From Streptococcus suis (lineage in GTDB: Bacteria > Bacillota > Bacilli > Lactobacillales > Streptococcaceae): a stretch of DNA of 64,000 nucleotides. Positions within the stretch are counted from its first letter, which is position 1, and the number at the start of each line of letters is the position of its first letter. A program made the position numbers and the translations under genes. Below are positions 1 to 9,140 of the stretch, one piece after another. The notes under the pieces were generated by a model. It saw nothing but the letters and a program-made list of their open reading frames with translations. It did not search any database and was not told the DNA's origin. Where the stretch lies: NCBI RefSeq assembly GCF_024509555.1, contig NZ_JAMWEL010000007.1, positions 30,758 to 94,757 of the forward strand. Direction: 5' to 3'.

Positions 1-3000
1 TTGAAACTTCACCCCAAATGCGACCACCTGTCAGGGTCAATAGTGATGTCGCTGGCAGTTTTTCATTGAGGGAGCGAAGTTCAGCCTCATCACCATCTCC
101 CCAGTATTCATGAGGGACAAAGACCATTTCCTTGCGTAGACCAGGATATTCTGCCTGCTTGCTCTCCAACCAATTGGTCAAGTCTGTCATCAGACGGTTG
201 TAGCTTTCGAAACCACCTACTGGGTTTGGTGCATCGTCTGCCAAGATACCGAACTCACGCACACCGGCACCCATCAACTGAGTGAATTTGGCCTTAATAA
301 TACCTAAATCTTCTTGATAATGGGCATCATTTCCAAAGCGAACACGATTGTTCATGAATGGGTGGAGGGTCCACACGTAACGGGTCTTATTCTGATTACC
401 CACACGGGCCATTTCACGAATCTCAGCTAATTTGCTTTCTGGGTAGAGGTCACGCCAACGGCTATTATGGTACTCATCGTCTTTTGGAGCAAAGAAGTAT
501 TGGGTTAGTTTGATATCGCCACCATAACGCATCAACTCCATCCGGTCTTCATTACTCCAAGGATTTCCATAGTAACCCTCGATAAATCCACGGTTCTTAA
601 TATCCGCATAGTCTTCCACCTTGACTTCACGCAAGACTGGAACTGGACTTTCATTTAGCATATGCTTGAGGGTTGTCAAACCATAGAAGACAGCATCTGT
701 ATCCTTACCAACTACTGAGATCGCATTGTCCTTGATGACAAGAGAGTAGGCATCAATCTTACTGTAAAGGTCTTGGGAAATAGCAGAGCTAGCTTGGTGA
801 TTGCTTGCCGCAGACGCTTTCCCTTGGATACCAATATAGACATTGGTTGCATCCGCCACCGCTACATTGCTAGTTGTATAGGAAATCTGGTTAGCTTGTA
901 GGGTATCTTTTAGACGATTGCGGGTATAGATATCAACCTCTTCACCGATTACTAAATTGACAGTTCCTTGAAGAGCAACTGTGCCTGTACCATAGGTTAC
1001 ACTCTGTGGGCTTGGGAAGATAGTATACTCTTTTCTGAGGTAGTCTGAGCTGGTTTTAGCTGCAGCGATAGCCTCAGCACTAGCCGGCTTCGTAGCTCTA
1101 AAGCTTGCCGCAGTTTCAACTGTACCATCTCCACTTTCTACAACTGGAGGAGGGGTAGGTGTCGTTGGCTGATTGTTTGGCGCTGTATTTCCTGTCTGAG
1201 GAGCAGTCGGTTGATTTGTAGCCCCTGTATTCCCTGTTTGAGGACTAGTTGGTTCTGCCTGAGTTCCTGAAACAAATTCACTGACACGAATTTCACTAGC
1301 CGACATGAATCTGTCTGGTCTATTTCCATCTCCCAAGGTATGAACGGCCTGTAGTTTGACATAACGTCCAGCTGTAGGGTCAAAGCTTACTTCCTGCCAC
1401 TCACGGTTGTTTTCTTCAAAACGACCTGTTTTCACACGAGTCCAGTTTTGGTTGTCTCTGCTTACATAGACTTCATAATCAGTCACCTTACCGTTCGGGC
1501 TACCATCTCGACGGTGCATGTAGGCCAGACCATTTAGCTGTCGTTCCTTGCCAGTATCCACTGACAACCATAAGTTGGACATCGGAGCACCAGCCCAGGC
1601 AGAATGCCAAATGGAGTTGAGATTGAAGTCTTTAGCATTGTTAACAGCATTCGCTGGACCTTGCTGAGTAGAACCGGCTGTCAAGGTCATCTCAGATCTT
1701 GGTATGTAGTTACGACCTTCTGTCGTTGGACTATCTGCCACAACCGTCAACGTATAGACTTCTGTACGGCTCTTGTCCTCTGACTCTGTGAAGATTTTAT
1801 AGGTATCCTCATCAATTTTCAGGATGGTAATACCTGGGTTATTGCTTGTATGTCTGGCAGTCAATTCACCACTGCCAGAAATGGTCATGTTATTTGAAAT
1901 ATCTGAACCAGTATAGGTGCTATTGCCAAAACGAATTTCGTTGATACTTGCATCGCTTTGTTGCGCAAAACCTTCCAATACTGTTTTCAGTTCTAGCTCA
2001 ACGATACCAACTGATGGTTTTGCACGCATTCCAGATTCTTGGTCAGCATTTTCAACAGTCATACTGAATACAACCGCTGGAACTGGTCTAGCAAGTTTGT
2101 AGGTAATCTTAGTGACTGTTCCTGTAGTCGAACGATTTACTTCAGTAGCCTCAATTCTTTCCGCTTGATCACTGCTACTGCGAGCCCACTCAAAGGCAAC
2201 CGACTTAGGATTACGTAAGGAAAAATTATCACGATGATAATGCGCAACAACTTCGCCAATATTTTGGGCAGTGTCGTATGTAAACGTTAATTTAGCTGTT
2301 TTAACACCAGCTTGAGCAGCATTGTAATTGGACCAAATCGTTGGGTTTGCCCCTCCACTATTATTGGCAGAAGGAACCAGAACACCGTCCTTGATAGCAT
2401 TGAGAGTATCTGATTGTTGATTGGTTGGAATATCTTGAGTCAAGCTAGCCGCAGATGGTGCCACGTTTTGGTCAACTGTCATCGTCTTGCGACCAACACG
2501 GACACTGGCTGTTACCGGCAATTCTGTACCAAGTACATTGGCCTTACCAGTCACAAGTACAGTTCCTTCATTGTCATATGAACCTGGTGCTGGGCTTGTC
2601 CAAGTCACTGGGAATTCAGATGACAGGAGACTGCCATCAGCTAGGAAGGCCTGAACCTTATCTGGCAAACTTGGTTGAGACCCAACTTCGACAGCTGTAC
2701 TGATGTTCTTCATAGCTGCCACTTGGTCAATCACTGATACTAAGATTTCAGCAGGAGTTTCAAGACCTGCAACACTACCACGCGCCACAAAGCTATTACC
2801 AGTCGCCAAATCTCTGTTTACTTGAGCACGGTCAAAGGTTAACTGCTTATCTTCTTCTGTCTTATCACTGTAGCGTACTCTTGCAGTAGTCGGTAAGGTT
2901 AAATCTGCACCACGCTTGATGTAAATTGTTTTAGCAAATTTAAGATCTGTTGCTTGTTTGCTACCTGCTTGAGCCAGTTCATTTGCCGTAAATTCAACGG

Positions 3001-6000
3001 AGCTAGATGCTAAACCTGCTGAACTTGCTGTTACGCGAACTTGTCCTGAACTACCATCTAACTTCACAATCGCCAGTACCTTACCCGCAAAAGCCTTACG
3101 GTTACTGTCTTGATAGGACTGGTGATCCATAGCATTACCATTATCCATAGCAACCAAGGACGCAGGTCCCTCTACAGTAATGCTGACAGGATTGGTCGCA
3201 TTGGCTACTAGATTGCCTGCCGCGTCCTGCACATCAATCTCAATATAGGCTAGTGACTGGTCAGTCGTCACTTGTGGCTGTTTACCAATGCTAGCCTTTA
3301 ACTTGCTGGCTGTTCCAAAGGTTTTAACTTCTTTTCGACCAACAGTGTCGCTAATTTCACGACCATTGCTGTCATAGGCAATAGCCTTGATAGAACCTGG
3401 TCGATAATCCACATTCCAAGTCAAGTAAAGGTTCTTATGTTGCTCTGAACTCCGTCCCTCACCTTGGTAAATCTGGTATTCAAAACCTGCGGTAGTTGTC
3501 CGCTTGGTGAATTCTTTGGTTCCTAAATCAGTTTCCCTACCATCTATTCCAACATGAACCAATTTTACCTTGGCAGCATTGGAGTAGACCACAACCTCAA
3601 CTTGGTTCTGGGCATTCTTGCTGACTACAGATTCTTCCCAAACTGGCAAGACATGGAGGGTTGTGTCTTTCTTATTCCATTGGCTACGGTAGAAATAGTA
3701 AGAATCTTTAGGGAAACCAGCGGTGTCAACGATACCGAAGTAAGAACTCTTAGGAGCTGGCCATGAACCAACAGGACCTGTACTAGTACCGTTCCACGGC
3801 GTTGGCTCACCTAGGTAGTCAAAACCAGTCCAAACAAATTCACCAGCTACAAAGTCACGAACAATAGTGTCATACCAAGCCTCACTTGCATAGTGTCCCC
3901 AACCAACCTTGCTTTGATCGTAGGCAGTCAACTGTTTGTCAGAACGTTGTGTTCCATTTTTTACATTATACACCCCACGACTATTGACTGATGAGGCTGT
4001 TTCGGAACCATAAATTATCCAATTTGGATTGGTTTGTCTAGCGGCATCATATTGAGCTCCATTAGCATAGTTAAAACCGACAATACCATTATTGTTCGTT
4101 AAAACGTCCGCCATGCCAATCGAATTTGGGTTGCGACGCTTCAGCATATTATCGCCAAAAGTGGCTGGTCGACTCGGGTCAACTGCAGCTACCCAATCAA
4201 TCAACTTCCTAATAACCTGAGGATAATTATTGACATTAGCTGAGAAACCTTCCATGACCTCATTACCAGTTGACCACATGATAATGGCCGGGTCGTTGAT
4301 ACCACTTTTCACCATTTGCTTGATATGAAACTCCGCCCAAGTCTGGCTAGAGCTTGCACCAACTAATTTATTGGCTGTTTGTCCAATCTGTGTATTGAAG
4401 AAGCGGGCATAGTCATGGGTATTCCCATTCTTTGCATGCTCCCAAGTATCAAAGGCCTCGTCAATCAGTAACATCCCTTTGCGATTGGCAATGTCTTTCA
4501 AAGCACGCGCTGCTGGGTTATGGGTCACACGAATGGCATTGACACCCATTCCCTTCAGAATTTCAACCTGTCGCTCAATGGCATCATAATAGGCTCTTGC
4601 TCCCAGACCACCTTGGTCATGGTGCATCGATACCCCTTGTAGCTTCATCTTCTGGCCATTTAGTTTAAAGCCAGTATCCTTATCAAACTCAATGTAGCGG
4701 AAACCTGTTTCTTGTTCACGTGTTTGGAGTTTGGTTTCTCCGTCAAACACTTCTGTCCTGACAATATATAGGTTTGGACTATCAACAGACCACAACTTTG
4801 GATTTGTCAGACTAAGATTTGTGGACAAGCTACCACTAGCATTGGCTGCTACTGCCTGTACTGAGCTAGTTGCTTCTGCCACTTGTCTACCAAGACTACC
4901 ATCTGCATTGCGTTCAAACAAGGTTGTTTTGACCTTAACCTGAGCTGTTGCATCACTCACGTTATTGATATTTGTCGCAATTTCTATGCTTGCTGGCTGA
5001 TGTTGGCTCTGACTTTCTTTCAGATTTGGTGTTTTAACCACCACTCCATATTCAGCGAGGTGGACCTTAGGAGTCACATTTAATTGAACAGAACGATAGA
5101 TACCACTACCAGAATACCAGCGGGAACTTGGTGTATTATTGACCACTTTTACAGCCAGGGTATTTTCTTCATTAGCCCGAACATGTCCTGTCAAATCAAA
5201 AGTGAAAGGACTGTAACCATTGGTATGAGTGCCTAATGAAGTACCGTTAATAAATACCTCTGTTTCCATATAGGCACCATCAAAGTGCAATTCTACCCGA
5301 CCATTAGCAACTTCTGGACTAACGGTGAAATTCTTCCGATACCAGCCAGTTCCACCTAATTTATAGCCACTCTCTGCTTCTCCACTTGGGGTATAATCCT
5401 GAGTCAAGCTAAAATCGTGAGGCAAATCTAAAGACTGCCAGCTGGAATCATCATAGCCCTTCTGAGCAGCAGTAGCCTGAGCACCCAACTGGAACTTCCA
5501 ATCATTATCGAAATGAATCGAACGGTCAGTATCTGTGATATGGGTAATCTTGTTCCAAGTTTCAACTGCATTTACCTGGTTACTTGTCTGGCTACTTGTT
5601 GTAGAAAGAGGAGTAGACACTGCCCTCTCCTCTGCATTGGAAAGGCTGAAAGAAGGATGCTCAATGCTTGTTTCAGCTGATTGAAGAGTTTCTGGAATAT
5701 TCTCTTCAACTACTGGGGCTGAAACTTCCTCTGTAACCTCCTCAGATCTTGCTGCTACTTCTTTTTCGGATACTAGTTCAGCTGTTCCTGCCTCTTCAGC
5801 TACTAATTTTTCCTCTTTTACATCCACTTCCGCTGTAGCGGGATTTGCAGTATCTAGGGTAGTAGGCTTGCTCTCCTCTGGGGCAACGCTACCTGTATCT
5901 GAGTCTAATATAGACTCTACACCTGGATTGCCACCGTCAATTGACTCAGCCTGTGCCAGCTGGGTACCAAACAATAAGCAACCTACAACAACGGATGCAG

Positions 6001-6070
6001 TTCCTACACTTAAGCGTCGTATAGAAAACCGTTCACGTTTATCAAACAAGTCTTTGGAACTTCGTTTCAT
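1..6070 (-). CDS. Cell-surface GH2 beta-galactosidase fused to a GH84-type beta-N-acetylglucosaminidase (C-terminus beyond window)
   Basis: The frame stays open from an ATG with a good AAGGAG site to the window edge, giving at least 2023 residues. Seen in order: a YSIRK-type signal (RFSIRRLSVGTASVVVG, about 13-30); an acidic Ser/Thr/Glu-rich stretch to about 165; GH2 sugar-binding, Ig-like and TIM-barrel domains (about 170-760) with GNE (acid/base E604) and GSE (nucleophile E690); Ig-like and carbohydrate-binding-like repeats; an F5/8 type C-like module (about 1454-1594); a Pro/Thr/Gln linker containing PQTGNT repeats; then a GH84 N-terminal domain (PSPQSVTYG near 1685) and barrel (GFIEGYYGNPW near 1824), with the catalytic pair D1945-D1946 in LADDA. 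The first half resembles pneumococcal BgaA, which does not carry a GH84 domain. It should trim terminal beta-Gal and beta-GlcNAc from host glycans outside the cell. A wall anchor is expected past the edge but not seen. Confidence 0.9.
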   Translation of the reverse strand, partial: MKRSSKDLFDKRERFSIRRLSVGTASVVVGCLLFGTQLAQAESIDGGNPGVESILDSDTGSVAPEESKPTTLDTANPATAEVDVKEEKLVAEEAGTAELVSEKEVAARSEEVTEEVSAPVVEENIPETLQSAETSIEHPSFSLSNAEERAVSTPLSTTSSQTSNQVNAVETWNKITHITDTDRSIHFDNDWKFQLGAQATAAQKGYDDSSWQSLDLPHDFSLTQDYTPSGEAESGYKLGGTGWYRKNFTVSPEVANGRVELHFDGAYMETEVFINGTSLGTHTNGYSPFTFDLTGHVRANEENTLAVKVVNNTPSSRWYSGSGIYRSVQLNVTPKVHLAEYGVVVKTPNLKESQSQHQPASIEIATNINNVSDATAQVKVKTTLFERNADGSLGRQVAEATSSVQAVAANASGSLSTNLSLTNPKLWSVDSPNLYIVRTEVFDGETKLQTREQETGFRYIEFDKDTGFKLNGQKMKLQGVSMHHDQGGLGARAYYDAIERQVEILKGMGVNAIRVTHNPAARALKDIANRKGMLLIDEAFDTWEHAKNGNTHDYARFFNTQIGQTANKLVGASSSQTWAEFHIKQMVKSGINDPAIIMWSTGNEVMEGFSANVNNYPQVIRKLIDWVAAVDPSRPATFGDNMLKRRNPNSIGMADVLTNNNGIVGFNYANGAQYDAARQTNPNWIIYGSETASSVNSRGVYNVKNGTQRSDKQLTAYDQSKVGWGHYASEAWYDTIVRDFVAGEFVWTGFDYLGEPTPWNGTSTGPVGSWPAPKSSYFGIVDTAGFPKDSYYFYRSQWNKKDTTLHVLPVWEESVVSKNAQNQVEVVVYSNAAKVKLVHVGIDGRETDLGTKEFTKRTTTAGFEYQIYQGEGRSSEQHKNLYLTWNVDYRPGSIKAIAYDSNGREISDTVGRKEVKTFGTASKLKASIGKQPQVTTDQSLAYIEIDVQDAAGNLVANATNPVSITVEGPASLVAMDNGNAMDHQSYQDSNRKAFAGKVLAIVKLDGSSGQVRVTASSAGLASSSVEFTANELAQAGSKQATDLKFAKTIYIKRGADLTLPTTARVRYSDKTEEDKQLTFDRAQVNRDLATGNSFVARGSVAGLETPAEILVSVIDQVAAMKNISTAVEVGSQPSLPDKVQAFLADGSLLSSEFPVTWTSPAPGSYDNEGTVLVTGKANVLGTELPVTASVRVGRKTMTVDQNVAPSAASLTQDIPTNQQSDTLNAIKDGVLVPSANNSGGANPTIWSNYNAAQAGVKTAKLTFTYDTAQNIGEVVAHYHRDNFSLRNPKSVAFEWARSSSDQAERIEATEVNRSTTGTVTKITYKLARPVPAVVFSMTVENADQESGMRAKPSVGIVELELKTVLEGFAQQSDASINEIRFGNSTYTGSDISNNMTISGSGELTARHTSNNPGITILKIDEDTYKIFTESEDKSRTEVYTLTVVADSPTTEGRNYIPRSEMTLTAGSTQQGPANAVNNAKDFNLNSIWHSAWAGAPMSNLWLSVDTGKERQLNGLAYMHRRDGSPNGKVTDYEVYVSRDNQNWTRVKTGRFEENNREWQEVSFDPTAGRYVKLQAVHTLGDGNRPDRFMSASEIRVSEFVSGTQAEPTSPQTGNTGATNQPTAPQTGNTAPNNQPTTPTPPPVVESGDGTVETAASFRATKPASAEAIAAAKTSSDYLRKEYTIFPSPQSVTYGTGTVALQGTVNLVIGEEVDIYTRNRLKDTLQANQISYTTSNVAVADATNVYIGIQGKASAASNHQASSAISQDLYSKIDAYSLVIKDNAISVVGKDTDAVFYGLTTLKHMLNESPVPVLREVKVEDYADIKNRGFIEGYYGNPWSNEDRMELMRYGGDIKLTQYFFAPKDDEYHNSRWRDLYPESKLAEIREMARVGNQNKTRYVWTLHPFMNNRVRFGNDAHYQEDLGIIKAKFTQLMGAGVREFGILADDAPNPVGGFESYNRLMTDLTNWLESKQAEYPGLRKEMVFVPHEYWGDGDEAELRSLNEKLPATSLLTLTGGRIWGEVS

Positions 6071-6128
6071 CTAGTCAACTCCTTCTATTTTTTCATTCAC
6101 TCTTATTTTCAATGGCTTAAAAACATGA

Positions 6129-6143
6129 GTGTAAGCGTTTTTA
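6129..6143 (+). promoter_or_regulatory. cre-like CcpA site downstream of the GH2-GH84 promoter
   Basis: GTGTAAGCGTTTTTA follows the consensus WTGNAARCGNWWWCA with mismatches at the two outermost positions (first W and the penultimate C). It lies about 11-25 bases after the predicted start of transcription, a roadblock position. Catabolite repression is inferred. Confidence 0.6.
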
Positions 6144-6160
6144 TAGTTTGCGTCAGCTAT

Positions 6161-6189
6161 ATTATAACCCAACTTTTTATTTTATTCAA
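6161..6189 (-). promoter_or_regulatory. Promoter of the GH2-GH84 gene
   Basis: A -35 TTGAAT (6184-6189) and -10 TATAAT (6161-6166) are separated by exactly 17 bases. Transcription should start near 6154, about 85 bases before the ATG. Confidence 0.7.
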
Positions 6190-6221
6190 TATGTTAATAT
6201 TAAATGATTGTTAGTTAGAAA

Positions 6222-6300
6222 TATAGTCGAATACATTAACTTTCAGACAAGGAACTAATGAAACCGAGACAGTAGGTTACTCCATTCAAACTACTATATA
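6222..6300 (+). repeat. Degenerate copy of repeat family B (MITE-like)
   Basis: It contains ATAGTCGAATACATTAACTT and CTTTCAGACAAGGAACT, matching the start of the better copy at 42421-42523. It ends near ACTACTATATAGT. The middle is diverged and shortened. Confidence 0.5.
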
Positions 6301-6375
6301 GTAAAAACAAAAATAGAAGAAAGAAAAAAGACTGGACATATGTCCAACCTCTTCCGAGATGAGATAGTTGATTTC

Positions 6376-7365
6376 TTAGATTTCTTTTTTCTTCGCAACT
6401 ACTGCTGCACCAAGAAGACCCAAGGCAGTAACAAAGTATACTGCAGATGAAGCCTCACCAGTTTCTGGAAGTTTTGCAGATGATGTTTCTGTAGTCGCTT
6501 TAGAAGCTGCTGCTTTAGGAGCTGCTGCAGGTGTTTCTTTAAGTGTTGCTGGATCAATCGCAGGAAGTTCTGGTGCTGTTACACCTGTACCTTTTGATGA
6601 TAGGTACTCACCGTTTTCATCTTTAGAAACTTCTACTGCTGGCAATTCTTCTGCTGTTACGCCCTCACCTTTAGCTGTTTCCAAAGCAGGTAATTCTGCT
6701 GCTGGAAGAGCAGGTGCAGTCACACTTTCACCCTTAGCTGTCTCTGTAGGAGCCCCAAGTGTTGCTGGATCAATTGTTGGTAGTTCTGCTGCAGTTGTAC
6801 TTTCACCTTTAGCATATAGATAGTATTCACCATCTTTGCCACCAACTTGCACTTCTGGAAGTGCTTCTGCTTTTGGAGCTTCTACTGGTGTGTTTGTAAA
6901 GTACAAACCATTTTCATCCAAGGCAACTGCTACTTCATTCAAAGCAGGTGCTGTTACGCCCTCACCATGTTTAGTGATATCTACTGTACTTGGGTCTAAG
7001 GCTGGCAATTCTACTGATGCAGCCACACCTGTACCGTGTGCATAAACATATGGCTCACCATTGTCAAAACCAAGTGCTACTTCTGGAAGTTCCGCAGTCA
7101 CACCCTCGCCATGTTTAGTGATGTCCACCGTACTTGGATCCAAGGCTGGTTTGTAGTCAGAGTTCAAAACACTGCTACCTTTAGCTGTCAATTCACCTGT
7201 ATTGATGTTGAATGTTGGAATTGGATCAGCATAAGCACCTGTACCATGTGCTGTTGCAACACCAATTTCATTAGCCGATACAGTAGTTCCTACTACTGCA
7301 AGAGCAGCCAATGATACCAAACCGATTGAAGTTTTTCTCAAAAGATACGTTTTCTTTGTTGACAT
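6376..7365 (-). CDS. Small LPXTG-anchored repeat surface protein
   Basis: 329 residues. The ATG at 7365 is chosen because GGAAGG lies 8 bases upstream; a GTG three codons earlier lies too close. The N-terminus (YLLRKTSIGLVSLAALAVVG, cleavage near VSA-NE) is a YSIRK-like signal. The body is built from variants of K/H-G-E/T-G/S-V-T-A followed a few residues later by LP, alternating with blocks such as LPxIDPATL and DENGxYL. LPETG, a hydrophobic segment and KKKE form a sortase A-type anchor. No enzymatic domain is visible. The same motif recurs near the C-terminus of the GH101 protein in this window, so it may be a wall-spanning or ligand-binding repeat. Function is unknown. Its promoter has a G9 tract in the spacer, so on/off expression is likely. 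Confidence 0.88.
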   Translation of the reverse strand: MSTKKTYLLRKTSIGLVSLAALAVVGTTVSANEIGVATAHGTGAYADPIPTFNINTGELTAKGSSVLNSDYKPALDPSTVDITKHGEGVTAELPEVALGFDNGEPYVYAHGTGVAASVELPALDPSTVDITKHGEGVTAPALNEVAVALDENGLYFTNTPVEAPKAEALPEVQVGGKDGEYYLYAKGESTTAAELPTIDPATLGAPTETAKGESVTAPALPAAELPALETAKGEGVTAEELPAVEVSKDENGEYLSSKGTGVTAPELPAIDPATLKETPAAAPKAAASKATTETSSAKLPETGEASSAVYFVTALGLLGAAVVAKKKEI

Positions 7366-7482
7366 ATATGTCACCTTCCCTTTTTTATATAATCTCTATA
7401 TAGATGAAATACCTCAATAATCTTATATGATTATCCAGGCACAACATTGGCCCAATGTACTTATGTAAACAGGGTCAAAAAT

Positions 7483-7511
7483 ATTATACCCCCCCCCGAT
7501 ATTTTTGTCAA
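7483..7511 (-). promoter_or_regulatory. Promoter with a G9 tract in the spacer (likely phase-variable)
   Basis: Consensus -35 TTGACA (7506-7511) and consensus -10 TATAAT (7483-7488) are separated by exactly 17 bases. On the minus strand the last nine of these are G (7489-7497). One-base slippage would give spacers of 16 or 18. The predicted start near 7476 gives a leader of about 110 bases containing the palindrome ACATTGGCCCAATGT (about 7445-7459). Confidence 0.75.
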
Positions 7512-7569
7512 GGATTTTATGGCATTTTTTTACAAATATTTTAATGAAGTAAAGTTGGGAATTTTAAAA

Positions 7570-7593
7570 GAAAAAAACTAGGACAAGCCTAGT
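7570..7593 (-). terminator. Terminator of the beta-lactamase-like gene
   Basis: ACTAGG / CCTAGT stem (7577-7582 with 7588-7593) followed on the minus strand by a run of seven T. The stop codon lies in the upstream arm. Confidence 0.75.
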
Positions 7594-9010
7594 TTCCATC
7601 ATTTTGTTCTGTTGTTGTTTCAGTTGCTGTCCCTGCTGTAGTTACATCTTTAGCAGGATTCATATTTACTCGATGCCACTCGTTGATAACATAAGTCAGG
7701 GCAACAAGTTGGTTGTAACCCATCGCATCAATTTCTACGTCATCTTCAGATGCACCTCCGAAATGAGAAGTATAAAGAGCAATACTGTATGGTGTCTCTT
7801 CCATGACGATCGCATCAATATTTAAAGCCTCCCGAACAAAGCCCGGTTTCTGATAGATAGTCACACCGTGAACATATTCTTCTAGCCATTGCCCTGTAAA
7901 GGCTTGATCTAAATAGCCTAATAAATCGACATATTTATCTTGATGCTTGTACAGATAGTCTAAAACATGAGTGTAATAACTTGTGGTAGTTTTATTTCCA
8001 TCCAAAGAAATGGTAGGAACTTCTTTATTTTTCGAAACACCGTAACGTTCAAACTGAGCATAGGCCTGATCCATACCACCTATTCTTTCAGCCAAGGCGT
8101 AGGCAGGAGTATTTTCAGAAACTACGATTGAACCATACTGCATATCTGCAATAGTCATCTGACCATTATAGTTAGCCACGTAGGCATCGCGCTCGGCTTG
8201 ATTTTCGTATGTTGTTGCAGTGATATCATAAGATTCCGTTGCCGATACTTCTCCCTTTTCGATTGCATCTACCACCAACATATTCAAAGGTAGTTTATAG
8301 GTAGAACCGGCTGTCATCAACTGGCTATCATTCATAGAGAAGACTTCATTGGTCTTCAAGTTTTTGTAGGTAAAGGCAACTTGTGAAGGATCCAAACCTT
8401 GTTCAGTCAAGTAGGCCTTCACTGTGTCTTCCAAACTCAAATTAGGGTAGTCATAGTAGAGGTAGAGGCTGTCCATATAGGCCAAATCTTCCTGCATGAC
8501 CAATTGTTTGGCTTCCTGTGATTTTGCTACTGGTTTAACCTCCTCACTAGAAGACTGTTCAGTTTGGAAAGCTGTGGATGAATCTGTTTTTTCCGTAAAT
8601 GATTTTAGGCCTCCCATTCCCAAAATCCATGCTATACCAATACCAACTAAACTGATAAGTCCTAAGATAAACAAAGGTATCTTCCACTTCCCAAAGAAGG
8701 TTTGAGCCTCTTCCTGATCTGTTTCTTGTATACTTTCTTCCTGGAAAACTTCTGTAGATGATAAACTATCTAGCAAGGATACGTTATCAATAGTTGAAGT
8801 ATTTTCCAAATCCGATGTTGCAGTTGATTGTGCTAGATTCTCCAACTCAGGCTCACTGTTAAACTGGATGATTTCAATTGATCCATTTGGTCGTGGATAG
8901 CGCTGATGAATGCTGGCACGATCATGTTGAGCAGGAACCCGACGTGGTTTCCTATTTTTCTCAATCCGACAATTATTTCTTTTTCCAAATCTACTTTTTG
9001 CATTTTTCAT
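7589..9010 (-). CDS. Membrane-anchored class A beta-lactamase-like serine hydrolase
   Basis: 473 residues from the ATG at 9010. An upstream in-frame TTG would give 13 more residues but lies upstream of a strong promoter -10. Seen: a basic cytoplasmic N-terminus (RKPRRVPAQH), an acidic Ser-rich region, one membrane segment (WKIPLFILGLISLVGIGIAW, about 116-135), then an extracellular domain with the SxxK motif of penicillin-recognising serine enzymes (GSTYKLPL, S236/K239). The family includes class A beta-lactamase-like proteins of streptococci whose substrates are mostly undefined; a wall-related role is inferred. No Shine-Dalgarno is evident and the start abuts the -10, suggesting a leaderless mRNA. 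It follows the sortase gene but is separated from it by a terminator. Confidence 0.8.
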   Translation of the reverse strand: MKNAKSRFGKRNNCRIEKNRKPRRVPAQHDRASIHQRYPRPNGSIEIIQFNSEPELENLAQSTATSDLENTSTIDNVSLLDSLSSTEVFQEESIQETDQEEAQTFFGKWKIPLFILGLISLVGIGIAWILGMGGLKSFTEKTDSSTAFQTEQSSSEEVKPVAKSQEAKQLVMQEDLAYMDSLYLYYDYPNLSLEDTVKAYLTEQGLDPSQVAFTYKNLKTNEVFSMNDSQLMTAGSTYKLPLNMLVVDAIEKGEVSATESYDITATTYENQAERDAYVANYNGQMTIADMQYGSIVVSENTPAYALAERIGGMDQAYAQFERYGVSKNKEVPTISLDGNKTTTSYYTHVLDYLYKHQDKYVDLLGYLDQAFTGQWLEEYVHGVTIYQKPGFVREALNIDAIVMEETPYSIALYTSHFGGASEDDVEIDAMGYNQLVALTYVINEWHRVNMNPAKDVTTAGTATETTTEQNDGN

Positions 9011-9019
9011 AATACTGTC

Positions 9020-9049
9020 ATTATACCAGAAAAATCCAGTATTTAACAA
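9020..9049 (-). promoter_or_regulatory. Extended -10 promoter giving a near-leaderless transcript
   Basis: TGGTATAAT (-10 at 9020-9025) is an extended -10 with TTGTTA about 18 bases upstream as a weak -35. Only nine bases separate the -10 from the ATG at 9010, so the 5' leader would be about 2-4 bases. Confidence 0.6.
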
Positions 9050-9090
9050 TCATTTTATCCTTAAAAGTAAAAATTAGGATGAACCTAGAA

Positions 9091-9123
9091 AAATCACCTG
9101 ATTATTTCCTAATCAGATGATTT
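9091..9123 (-). terminator. Terminator of the sortase gene
   Basis: Long hairpin with AAATCATCTGATTA and TAATCAGGTGATTT arms (one G-T pair) around GGAAA, followed on the minus strand by TTC. Confidence 0.75.
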
Positions 9124-9140
9124 GCACTATACTTTGATAA

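Larger units (their letters stand above)
6071..6375. other. Intergenic region between the GH2-GH84 gene and the small LPXTG gene
   Basis: About 305 bases without a gene. It holds the promoter and cre-like site of the leftward giant gene, a degenerate copy of repeat family B (about 6222-6300), and a short palindrome (TGGACATATGTCCA, about 6334-6347) beside an A/G-rich tract just after the stop of the LPXTG gene. That palindrome could act as a weak terminator. Confidence 0.6.
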
